A DNA stretch of 64,000 nucleotides from Eudorina sp. 2006-703-Eu-15 (Eukaryota > Chlorophyta > Chlorophyceae > Chlamydomonadales > Volvocaceae): positions 595,501 through 659,500 of the forward strand of contig BDSI01000031.1 of NCBI GenBank assembly GCA_003117195.1. Direction: 5' to 3'. Positions 44,301 to 55,200 of this stretch are shown here, piece by piece (within the stretch, counting starts at the first letter, position 1; each line of letters starts with the position of its first letter). The notes below the pieces were generated by a model, which worked only from the letters and a program-made list of their open reading frames with translations, did not search any database and was not told the DNA's origin. The position numbers were made by a program, and so were the translations under genes.

Positions 44301-47300
44301 ACGGGCCCCCTGGGTGAAGGTGGCGAGGCACCCGCGGGTGTCCCTGCCCGCAGCACTGCCTGCGACACATCCGCCAGCGAGAAGGGCGGCGTCGAAGGTG
44401 TACCTGTGCCGCCGCCGCCACCACCACTGGCCCCGCCAGGACTGGCGCTACTGCTGGCACCAACCGCAAGTCGGGATCGTGGCGGCGTCGTGGCATCGCT
44501 TTCAAGCGTCGCGGTTGGCTTCCGTGCCCCTTCGGTACCAGCTCCTGCCACGGCGACACCTCCGTTGGCCTGAGCCGCAGCCGTCGCCGGCTCCGTCACC
44601 TCGGCTGCCCTCCCGGCGGACGACGAAGCCTCTGCGCCGCTGCTGCCCGTCGCCGCGGCGAGGTCCACGGAGGCAGCAGCTCGTACAGCCTTCGCGCCGC
44701 ATGGGACCTCGGAGACACAAACACCGGTTCCGGAGCCGCCCACGAGGCCTGCACTGGCGCTGGCATTGGCATCCTCTTGAGGGCCGACGGACACAGAGGA
44801 TGCCTCGGCGGCCGGCGGAGGTAGCACCGAGCTTAAATCGTCCTCAGCGTCGTCATCGGCCTCGATTGCCGCCAGGATGACGCTGTCGAGAGATGTGCGG
44901 CGTGGAACAGGTTTGTGGCCGGAGGCTGTCGTGGACAGCGGAGGCGTCGGTTCGGTCTCCCCTGACGTCGCCGCAGGGCCCTGCTCCTCTGCAGGTGTCC
45001 GGGCCAGTGCAGGTGCGACGGCGCCGCTCGCCGAAGTGGTTGGTGCCGCTTCAGGAGGCGGCGGCCCAGTGATCAACGCCGCAGGTGCGGCCACGGCGGC
45101 GAGAACGGAGCCTGGTACGGCAGCAGCGGCGAGGCCAGCTGATGACGGGCAGGGTTCCGACGGCACCGTTCCGACGGCACCCGCGCAGAGCGGTTCGGAG
45201 AGCCGTACCGCACTGTCGACCGGCCGTACTGCGCCGCTGTCCGACCCCGCCGCGTCCGTCGGGCCCGTGCCGCAGTGGGCGGCCCGTGTGGAGCTGATCA
45301 TCTGGGTCCGACTGCAGACGCCGCCGAGGCTGCCGTGACCGCGACTGCTCGGCCCATCGTCCTGCGCGGCGCCGCCGTCGCAGCCATCCGCCGCGGCCGC
45401 CCAGCCGGCGCGCAGCGGCAGCGGCGTCAAGCCGACCCATGGGTCGGACGCACCTCCCGCGTCCGACGTCGACAAGTCCAAGCCGCTGGGCCGCTCAGGA
45501 GAAACTTCGGAGGCAGGGCACACAGCCCTGGTGTACGTCAGTACGGCAGGCGCGGGACGTGGAGTGCTGTTGGTGATGATGACGGGTCCCGGAACGCCGG
45601 AGGTTGCGGCAGCTGCCGCAGCACCCGAGCAGGTCAGCGACGCGGCCACGCCGTCGGGGCCGAGCGCTTGGTGGGGTCTCAGTGGGATCTCCGACGCCGC
45701 CGTACGTTGCCGTAGGGCGCGTTGGAGCGCCTCGTTTTCCGCCCGCAGCCTGCAGCACCAGGCCACGATGCGGTGGGACGAGCCTCTTCAATCCATAAGC
45801 CTCTTCCCACCAAGCTTGCAACCAATAATCCCACCATACTTTCAAATGCGAGCTTTCAAAAATGTGAGTTGCTGGAGTTGTCCTGTGATCGGGCGAGACG
45901 AGGGATAGAGATGATGAATAGAGAGCTCGAAGAAACAGGACCTAAGGTTCGCGCCCAAACGAATTCGGTGGTCCAAGCCCGTCTCCTGCCGACCGTACCT
46001 GGCCAACTCAATGTCCCGCGGGTCGACAGGCGCGGGCGCCAGCGTCAGCGGCTCCGGAACCCGCAGCCCTGCCTCCCTGCGCAGCTCCAGAGCCACCACC
46101 TCTGTGAGGGGCCATTAAGAACCCGGTAGGGAGCAGAGGGAGGTCCAAGTCAGGCAGGCGACATCTGGTCCACGTGCAAGGAGAACACGTGCGCCGTCAA
46201 CGTGCTTCCGAGGTGCAGTCGGTGCCGTCCTGACAACCAGCAACCAATAACCACTCGCCCGCCGCGCCGCAAGCTATACAGGGGCCATGCTGCCCGCAAG
46301 GGCTCAGGTTCTACTGCACGGGTGCGAGTGCGAGCAGCGCAAGGAAAGCAGACCACAGCCGTCCGTTCGGGCCGTCCATAAAGCCGTACAGCAGTCTAGG
46401 CGTCATTACCCGTACATATGCGATGCTGTGACGTTTACGGACATGTGACCCTTCGGCGCAAACCCCGGTGCTCTGTATGGCACACACCCACCGGCCAGAA
46501 TGAATCCCATCATCAGCTCCCGATACGCGCGCCGCCGCTGCCGCGCCGCGAGCCGGATCCGCAGCCGCCGCTGCCGCGCCGCCTCCTGCGCCGGGGTGCG
46601 TGCAGCCCGCCGGCCCCTGTGCCTTCGCGCTTGCTGCTGCTGCGGGTCCGAATTCCGCGGCCTCTTGCGTCGCCGCTTCTTGCCATCGACCGACTGGTCA
46701 GCCGGCTGCTGCGGCTGCTGCGGCTGACCCGGCTGAGCACCCGCCTGCTGCTGCTGCGTCGGCGGCGGCGGTACCTGCGGCGCCGCCGGAGGCAACGGAG
46801 GTCGCCCGATGGCAGTCGCACCGGCAACAGCCGCCGGCGCCGTCGCCGCCGGCGCCGTTGTCACCGTCACCGCCGCCGACGGTGCCGCCGCCGCCAACGG
46901 TGCCGCAGCAGCCGACGACGACGATGCCACCGCCGCGGCCGCCGACGGTGCCGTTGCTGAGGCGCCCGGTGCCCCGCCCGGCTGGGTTCCGGAAGCGGCC
47001 GCGGCCGTCGCCGCCCTAGCGGCCGCCTTCGCTGCCTTCTCTACAATAAAGGCTTGGAGGTGCATGGACAGCTCAAAGGGCTTGTTGGGGAGGCCGGGCC
47101 GCGCGAGGTCTACCTCCGGCGGCATCGGCGGTGGCGCAGGCGGCAGGTTGTCCGGGACCCGTATCACGGAGACGTCCATCCCGTAGATCGGGTGCCGTGG
47201 CGGCGGCTCCCAGGTCGGGTACTGCGGCCGCGGCCGCGGCGCTCGCGGCGCGACGGCGCGGCGGCGCTTCGGCTTGGGCGGCGGCTCCTTGTCGGCCGGC

Positions 47301-50300
47301 CCGTCGGCGGCATCCGACGCCGCCGCGGCTTTACCGCGCGCTGTAGAGCCGCCGCCGCCGCCGCCGCCGCGCTTGCTGCTGGGCTTGGCCGCGACGGTGG
47401 CGGCGGCGGCGGCAGCGGCGCCCTCTCTGCCGCGCGTGCCCTCGAGCGGCTCCTCCGGCTCCAGCTCTTCGTCGCTTCCGCCGCCGCCGCCGCCGCCGTC
47501 ATCTTCATCGTCTTCCGCCTCCTTCTCCGGCACAAAATCAGACTCGGAGTCGGACCGCGACGCTCGGCCGCGGCCACGACCCACGGGTCGGCGCCGGCCG
47601 CTGCCTGCGCGCCGCTTTCCTCCGCGGGCACCGCCGTCATCATCGCCGCCACTGGTGCTCCCGCCGTCACTGTCGTCCTCACTACCGCTTTCTTGCGGCC
47701 TGGTCAGGAGTAACTTGGGTGCGCGGCCGCGCTTGCGCGCGGGCTTGGCTGCGCCAGCGCTGCCGGCGGCGGAGGGCCCTGCCCCGGCTGATACCCGGGT
47801 GAGCGGCGGAGCCGACCTGCCTGACGGAGCAGGGTGTTGGTGCCGCTGTGAAGCGGGCTGCGACGTTGGTGCGGGCGGCCGGGACTGCGGCTGTGGCTGG
47901 CCGGGCGGCAGGATGTACTTCTTGACCAGGGTGCACGTGTCCCGGTCCGTGTCCACGATCCAGTCCTCGATGCCCAGCACCTCCTGTGATGAGCGGTCCG
48001 TGGCCGGCCGGGGACATCGGAGATCGGACACGGGATGCGGCGAGAGCGAGGGGGACTTCCCAAGCGTACAGCTAAAGCGAGAGCTTGCGCGTGATGAGCC
48101 GTCCATACATACAGGTTACATGCGGTGGGGCCTGCTGGGGCTTGCCCTGGTATACACCGTTGATCCCTTGTGGGGTCTGCTGTAACGTTCATTCATTCAT
48201 GCGGTGGTGCGCGTCCCTGCAGGCCAAGCGACGTGGTCGTCCGCATCGTCCACACAATCAGGCTGTCACCGACGACCCGCGGGGTCCGCTGTAACATCCG
48301 TGATAGTCAAAATCATGCACCCACGGTCGGGTCATATGGGTCGGGTCACATGGACACATACAGACACACGCACACACACACACACGCACACACACGCCGA
48401 ACCCACCTCCTCCGCGATCTTGGCAAACCCGAACTTGGCCGTCCACATGGGCAGCAGCTCGTTGATGGAGGGAATGACCAGGCAGTGCACGCCGCCCGAC
48501 AGCAGAAGGTCTTCCACAGCCTGATGTGGGCAAGGCCGACCGTGGAGCGGGGGGCCGTGCACACTGTAAAAACACCGATGGGGTGCCACGTGCCAGTACT
48601 GGAGACCAACGCGCAACATGACATGTGTGGGGTCGCCAACGTGGTGCACGTGTCGTGTCGCCAATGTACGCAATTGAGCTTCACGTGAATTAGTCGCGGC
48701 AACTTGATGGGCGTGGCGCATGCGCTCATCGATACGGCAGCTCGCCATGTGCGCCGTTCGTGCAGCCTGTCTCGCCGATGTGTTGCGGACAGATGGACGC
48801 TCACGCGAGCGAGCTTGGATACCGTAACTCGCCGACACACCATTGACTTTGGGTACCGCTGTAACGTTCATTGACTGTGACCAACTGACTAAGATTACGT
48901 AAGGAACCAATCGTGTTCGGCGACAACGAGTCAGGTCAGTGCTACCGACCAGGGTTTACGTCGCACATGCTGAAACACCCCCCCCCCCCGACGGAAACGG
49001 CAGGAAAGCTGCCACCCGGCAGGCCGGACGCTTACGCTCCCTCACCTTCATCAGCCGCTTGCAGTGCCCCGACCGCCGATGGCCTTCCCTGGTTGAGACG
49101 AAGGGCATCTCCGCAAACTTGCATCCAAACACCCTGCAGCCGTACATCCATGCCGTACATTCATCCTGAAAAGTGCGCCGTCGTACCGTTATACCATTCC
49201 AATGCTTTGAGGCTTGTAGCGCTGATGGCTAGCTCCAACCCGTGGCTCCGCTTGAACCATGTGCTTTGGTACGGCAGCTACTATGACCACGCGGCCCAAT
49301 GCGCCGTCATGCTCACCACCCAAATGCAAATCTCCACATCCCAAAATAAAATCACACATCCCAATTCAAAACCAGTAACGCACCTGAGTGTGGCGGCCGT
49401 GATGATGGTGCCGCCCATTCGGAGGATCGCCAGACGGAACGCGCCTGCAGCAGTTGCATTGGTGGGTGAGCAGGACAGGTTCATCTGCAACACCGAGACC
49501 TGCTGACGCAAATTGCAAACCTCAAAGAAAGCGCCGACTGCGTCAGGTTTGGGGTTGCTTGTTGCGAACCCGCAGCGCCGCGTTGCGCCGGCGGACGTAA
49601 GCATCGTTGCGACTGTGTGTTCATGATCGCAGCCGACCTAGATCACATGTAGGCGAACATATCGCGTATCGGTTGACCCACATGGCAGGTCGGTTGACCC
49701 ACATGGCATGTCGGTTGAACAACATGGCATGTCGGTTGACCCACATGTCATGTCGGTTGACCCACATGGTATGTCGACTGACCCACATGTCATGTCGGTT
49801 GACCAACATGGCATGTCGACTGACCCACATCGGAAGCGGGTGCCCGCGAACCAGGAGACCCAAATGGCAACGCATGCTGTGTGCGCCCGGGTTCGTTCTG
49901 GGCTAGGTTTTCGCTCTGACCCAAACAGCAACTGACCCACATCGTGATCGCCCCACTTACTGAAGTTGTGGCCGCCGCCCGCCTCCTCGTCGACCTCTTC
50001 GTCTGGTGTCTCGTATGCCGTACAGACCATCTCCAACAGGTCGCGCCCGTTCTCCATGATGAGGGGTGCTGAGGGAACAAGGCCAGGGGCGCAGATCGAT
50101 GCACAACCTCACAATTCTCAGTCACCATAACCAGGCATTAAGAGTGGAGCCGAGGCCGCAACGGAATTAACATGGCAAGCAAGAAGATGGCAGGACGGAG
50201 CAAGGCGCATGCCTCGGGCTGAGCAGTTGCACGGACGGACCTCCAGGGAAGGAGTATTAGGCTACCAGCGCCTCGCGCCTGCTGGCGATGCTCACAACGG

Positions 50301-51263
50301 ACGGGGGGACTTTGGCTATCACCCCGACTGACCCACTTTGGTCCCCGGTGGTCCGGTTCATTGATTGAGCGAACCGCCACATGCAGCAATACATATCCAG
50401 TGACCCACATCCGGACGGATCTCACCGAAGCTGCTGCGAAACATCCGCATGGCGGTCTCCACGGCTGACCTGACAGCTGCGGGGCCAGCAGGGAAAGAGA
50501 GTCAGAAAAGAGCATGCCGGCATAATCATGCGGGATGTAGGGAATCGGAGGAGGGCACGTCAGCAAGCCATCGCTCCCCACGATGAGCGAGCACGCTACC
50601 TAAAACAGTGCTGACAACTCACTTCGATCGTCCTTTTTGTACTGCACCAGCTCGAACGTGTACTGCTCTGGTTCTCCACGAATTGGGACTCGCCGGCCGG
50701 TTGCGGCCTCGAGCGTTTCGTAGCTGCGCTGGCACTCCTGCGGGTAGGACAAACAAGCAGCGGACCGCATCCGCCGGAGTCCTCCTGAACTACCTTCCTT
50801 GCAGCAGTGGTAGGCCCGAGCGATGCGGCTATCAGCGATAACTCTCTAAGACCCACACGTGTAATTAGGTTTGTTGGGTGAAACCTGAAAGCGCTGCAAA
50901 CGACAGCAGCACGCAGCGCCGCGAAAGAGAGTTCCATAGGGCCGCGACACCGCCGCGATTCGTGACTGAAGCTGGCCAGCTTCAGCGTGCTGGCAAGCAA
51001 GCTGCCGTGTCCACGATAAAGATGCATGAACGCAGGGCGCCATTCCACACCTTTCCACAAAAGTACAGCCCATCTCCGTGTGTGATCTCGGTCGACAGCG
51101 GCTCGCCGGTCACGTCCTCGTGGCAGCCAGTATGAGTCCCGGCAGCAAAGCAGGCGGAGCAAAGCACCAGGACGCGGCGCCCCTCAGCCTCAACATCGCC
51201 CCCACCACAGTGCGTACAAGTCTCTGGCAGGCTCCACCAGGGCGACTTGGCGGCTGGCGCCAT
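41348..51263 (-). CDS. PHD-finger/GNAT acetyltransferase-like chromatin protein (IDM1-like) with long disordered tail
   Basis: Ten minus-strand exons join in phase to about 2248 residues: 51051-51263, 50623-50737, 50426-50476, 49961-50068, 49384-49444, 49046-49133, 48407-48520, 46492-47983, 45999-46101, 41348-45749. Residues about 14-75 form a Cys/His cluster (CTHCGG, LCSACF, THTGCH, YFCGKEC) like the PHD finger next to the GNAT fold in plant IDM1-type proteins. The GNAT part (about 110-250) includes AFRLAILRMGGTIITAATLR, the acetyl-CoA loop region TREGHRRSGHCKRLM and INELLPMWTAKFGF. A basic, acidic and poly-Ala/Gly region follows, then a coiled coil (DIELARLRAENEALQRALRQ), then about 1450 low-complexity residues. 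Probable nuclear histone-mark reader/acetyltransferase; catalysis is not proven. A CAG just before the first ATG leaves a further 5' exon possible. Confidence 0.83.
48170..48310. repeat. dispersed GGGGTCCGCTGTAACATCC-type repeats in a PHD-GNAT intron
   Basis: GGGGTCTGCTGTAACGTTC (about 48175) and GGGGTCCGCTGTAACATCC (about 48279) lie in one intron. The second is preceded by CTGTCACCGACGACCCGC, and a near-identical block is at about 37693-37729. A weaker copy is at about 48851. Confidence 0.6.
48363..48396. repeat. CA microsatellite in a PHD-GNAT intron
   Basis: ACACACGCACACACACACAC and onward, next to the 3' splice donor side of exon 48407-48520. Confidence 0.85.
49668..49830. repeat. 21-bp minisatellite in a PHD-GNAT intron
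   Basis: Nearly eight copies of CGGTTGACCCACATGGCATG plus one base. Because the unit is 21 bp, frames on both strands stay open and give 7-residue repeats (RLTHMAC on the plus strand). It lies between exons 49961-50068 and 49384-49444, so it is intronic. Confidence 0.88.
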
Positions 51264-52250
51264 GTATGGAGCTGATTTCAGCAGAGAGCAGCTTTTTTAC
51301 AGAGCGCTGAGTGTCAGGCCGCCATGAAAAGTGTTCCAATAGCCTTTCGCACGCGAAGTGGCTCAGTATCCGTGCGCGCTAATGTCGCTCGCTTGCTTTC
51401 AGGAAAGCTGATCACCCTGAGCTCCCAAAGTGTGCCTTGGGCGCGAAGTACAGGGCTCTTGACGGCAGCGGACAGGGGCTTGCTGGGTAAGGCGCCAACT
51501 GACTGTGATAAGATACCAAGGCTCGTGACCCTGTATTACGGATAAATAATAGTCACTGTTACTGTGCTCTGAGTGAAGGCAACAGCACATGTTGATATGT
51601 ATGCCGATGTTGGTCTGGGTGTCGAATCCGTCGGACGAGATCCGAAACGTCATGCGACCGATCGTACACCGCATCACTGGCAGAACCAAGGTCGTGGCCT
51701 GAGCACATCCATGATGCAAAAAATAGTTTTTTGCGCTGAAGTCAGCTTGCAGCTGTGTGTGTCAGCTTATGCCATCGGCGCGCGCGCGCTCCGTGCAAAA
51801 TCCACGGCTCCGACCAAAATCTATATGGCGACCCTGCACCTCTGCATTTTCCCAAAAATGCGAACATAACACTGTTTCAGGCGCCGAATTTCCACACCGG
51901 AGTCAGACCAGCTGTCGAGGCCCGCCGCTTGGCGCGCTCGCAGCGCTGTACCACATCCTTACATCCATGAGGAACCATCGGCCGTTACACACAAGGTTAC
52001 GTGCACACAATGGTAGGCCGGTAGGTACTAGGTAGGCCGGGATCGGGCCTGCTGCCGCGAAGGTTTCTTTTTCCCAAGGGCTTCACGGTGACCACCCAAA
52101 GTAGCTATATAACCCGAAAATCACTTCTCCACGCCTTCGCGGCCAATCTAACTGGCACCTACTGCCGTACTACCGCCCTTCAGACGGCACAACTCCTCTC
52201 AGTTCACAGAAAACCATGGTTTCCTAGCGTTTCACTCACAAAACCTACAG
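51264..52250. promoter_or_regulatory. intergenic region between UBA2 stop and PHD-GNAT start
   Basis: About 1 kb between two head-to-tail minus-strand genes. It should hold the UBA2 3' UTR and the PHD-GNAT promoter or an extra 5' exon. No coding frame with a recognisable domain was found. Confidence 0.5.
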
Positions 52251-55200
52251 TTATTCATCATCTATCAAGATGACGTCCTCCTCCTCGGCAACCACATCAC
52301 CACCCTTGGTGCGCTTCGCCTCCGGCTCGACGGCCTCTTCTGCGGTGTCCAGTGCCCGTTTGCGAGAGGCAACCTACGAACACGGGGAAGAAATGCGAGG
52401 CCCCGTGCGCAGGGAATGAGATGTGGCCGGCTGCCGAACAAAACGGCGCTTTGGGCCGGGCGGCACCGCTCGGGTTTCGCGAGTGACTGCAAGCGCTGGT
52501 GCCCTGGTCCCCTATGGAGGCACCAAACTCAGTTTCTGCGGCAGTCACATGGTCAGGACCCAGGGCACGAGCGTGCGACCAATCCTGACTACTGATGTGC
52601 ACCTGCGTCGGTCTTTGCCAAGCAACCCAAACTCTACCTTCGTTGCCGCGGGCTCAGCGGCCACCACCGCATCCTCCTCGTCGTCGAGCACAAGCACACC
52701 GTCCTCCTCCTTGAAGTCCGCCGCCGCTGACCTGTTTGTGGTCATTTGGCCCGCAGGGGATGCACGGTATCACTTGGCATGCCATGAAGAACTAGCACGA
52801 CCCTGCCACGGAAACTAAGATTGCCAACCTTTTCATACTACCCTGGCCCGCCATTACCGTGCGTCGAAGGCCTAGCACCCATCGGCCGCGTCCGCCCGGC
52901 GCCAGGCCGCCAGCTCTGGTTCCTTCACACGCGTGCTGCGCGGCTCGCGTGAAGCCTCCGTCGTGAGGCATGTGCGACTCTCAGCTCTGTCATTCGGCTG
53001 GTCGCGTCGCGTCGCCCACTCGCCTACTGGCCCTCCTGACCACCATGACTCACCGCTTCGCCGCCGGCGGGGCTGTGTCGGCCGCCTCCGCCGCCGGCTC
53101 CTCCTGGGCTGGCTGATGGGCGGCAGCCACGTCGCCCTCCAGCAGGAAGCCCTCGGGTGCGTCCTCCTCCTTCAGGTCATCCTGGCGGGGGTCGCGCCAG
53201 GGAGTGTGCGGCTTATGATGATGGCCTAAAATGACGTTGAACGACTGACGGAGGTGCCACCCCTCGGTTGCCATCGCTCACCGTCCGCCGGAGGCGTAGG
53301 GTGCGCGTCCCAAGCGGTCATTGCCGTCCATGAAACCTCGAGATCGTATGCAGTGCAAGGGCTCAATAGTGCCGCAACTTGTGAATACCAAAGGTGAATA
53401 CCAAAGTTCAGCATCAGACGTGCGCTGGCTCTGTTGTATACACATGCGCCACCCTTGCGATGCTTAACCGTGTGTACGACAACGCTGTATCGTGCGTACG
53501 ACGACGCCGTACCGTGTGTACAATGATGATGTCCACCCCGAAGTGTTGCGACTGGTCCTGCACCGTCAAGATGGAGCCGTGGCGGAGGCCGCCGCCCGGC
53601 AGCGACGCCAGCGTCCTGGGCAGCATGGCGGCGTACGCCTCCACCTCGTCCTCCTCCAGACCCTCGCCTGGACGGTGTATACAGGTGTGGATGATGCGAA
53701 TGGTGATGCAAAATGGTGGCAGATCCCTCCAAGGTATTTGGGTCTAGTGACAAGTGGCCGTCGGGAAAGAAAGAAACGGAACGCGGACTGGGCGACCCAT
53801 GGGTCGCCGCCCGTACACCCGCACTTCAGGACACGGCACGTGGCATGGTTTGGATCTTCGCGCTCACCTTCTTCGTACAGAAACCCGCCGGACAGCAGGT
53901 TGGGCGTGTTGACCGCGAGTCGTTTCTTGATCACTCCGGAGAGCAGCGACGACAGCGTGGCGGTCTGGGAGGAGTCGGCCGGAGGGGGCCGACGCAGGCG
54001 GCAGGGAAAATTCCGTAAGTCCCGACGACATACCACGCACGACCAAAGCTGCACCCATCCACAGCCCAAGTCCATAGCAGCTAAGCTCACAGCACTGTCA
54101 CAATCCAATGCAGCGCTGGACGCCTGGCGACGGCATTGCAATCTGGTCCCTGTTCGGGGCGCGAGACTATAGCGCCGCCAGTGCGCCGAGCCGTCCCGAA
54201 AGGCGCACCTCCGAGTTGATCCGGAGGGTGAGCTGCGCCTTGCCGCACACCATGCAGCGCTTGGAGGGCGCGTCGGGCCGCTGCACCACCAGCAGCCGCT
54301 TGCCGGTGGGGTACTCGTACAGGAACGTATTGCGCACGGCGCCCAGGCAGCCTGCGCAGGCGGGACCCCGAATGAGTTACAACGACGTGACCATGACGTA
54401 CGGTACGGGCATGGTACTACATGCGTGGAGGCCACACTCCTATGCAGCCAGTCATCCCCGTAGCGTGCCGAGATACCAAAAGCGTGCCGAAATCGTTATG
54501 GCAGCGGCTGTTGTCAGGACACCGGTACCTTACCCGCCAGAATTTTCAACGCCTCCGTGACTATCAGCCCCGAGATGATGGCGTTGGTGGTCGCGATGGC
54601 GTGGATGATGTTGCCCGCCATGCCCTTAGCATCGAACAAGGACTGCGGACGGGACGAGGGCGGACGCGGACACGCCTGGTCAAGCTTCCGCGCTGGGGAC
54701 GCCGCCGCTTACAATCACGGTAAGTCTAACCGATTAGCTCATATGAGTTATGGGTCACAGTCTGGGTCAGACGCGCCGGCCTCGGGCGTCCTACGATCGC
54801 CTCTTATCCGTTCAACCCCAGCACCAGACGCTGTCGTTGTCCTACACCAGACGCAGTCGCTCCTCACCTGCTCGGGGATGCCGTAGCAGCTGCTCCGCAG
54901 GTTGGACGCCGCCGTCACGAAGTCCACCGCCAGGTCGTCATCCTTGTCGAAGGAGGCGGAACCCACCTGCGGGCGCATCTCATCAGGAGAGAGCGCTTCT
55001 CCTCAGATACCACATTGTGTGTTCGGATGAGCAAAAGCCCCCAAACGAGCATCGCTCCTGACACACACGATATGGGTTCTTGCCGCTGAACGCGCGTGGG
55101 CGGGCCGTCGCCTCCTAACCTCCCTGGACCCTTCTCCCGCCCCGCAGCGAGAGTGAGCCCCGACGCGACGCGCCCCCGTGCGGTGATCCCCGCCGCCGCC

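Noticed and set aside
49607..49906. plus-strand gene with RLTHMAC repeats
   Set aside because: The frame is created by the 21-bp minisatellite inside an intron of the minus-strand PHD-GNAT gene.
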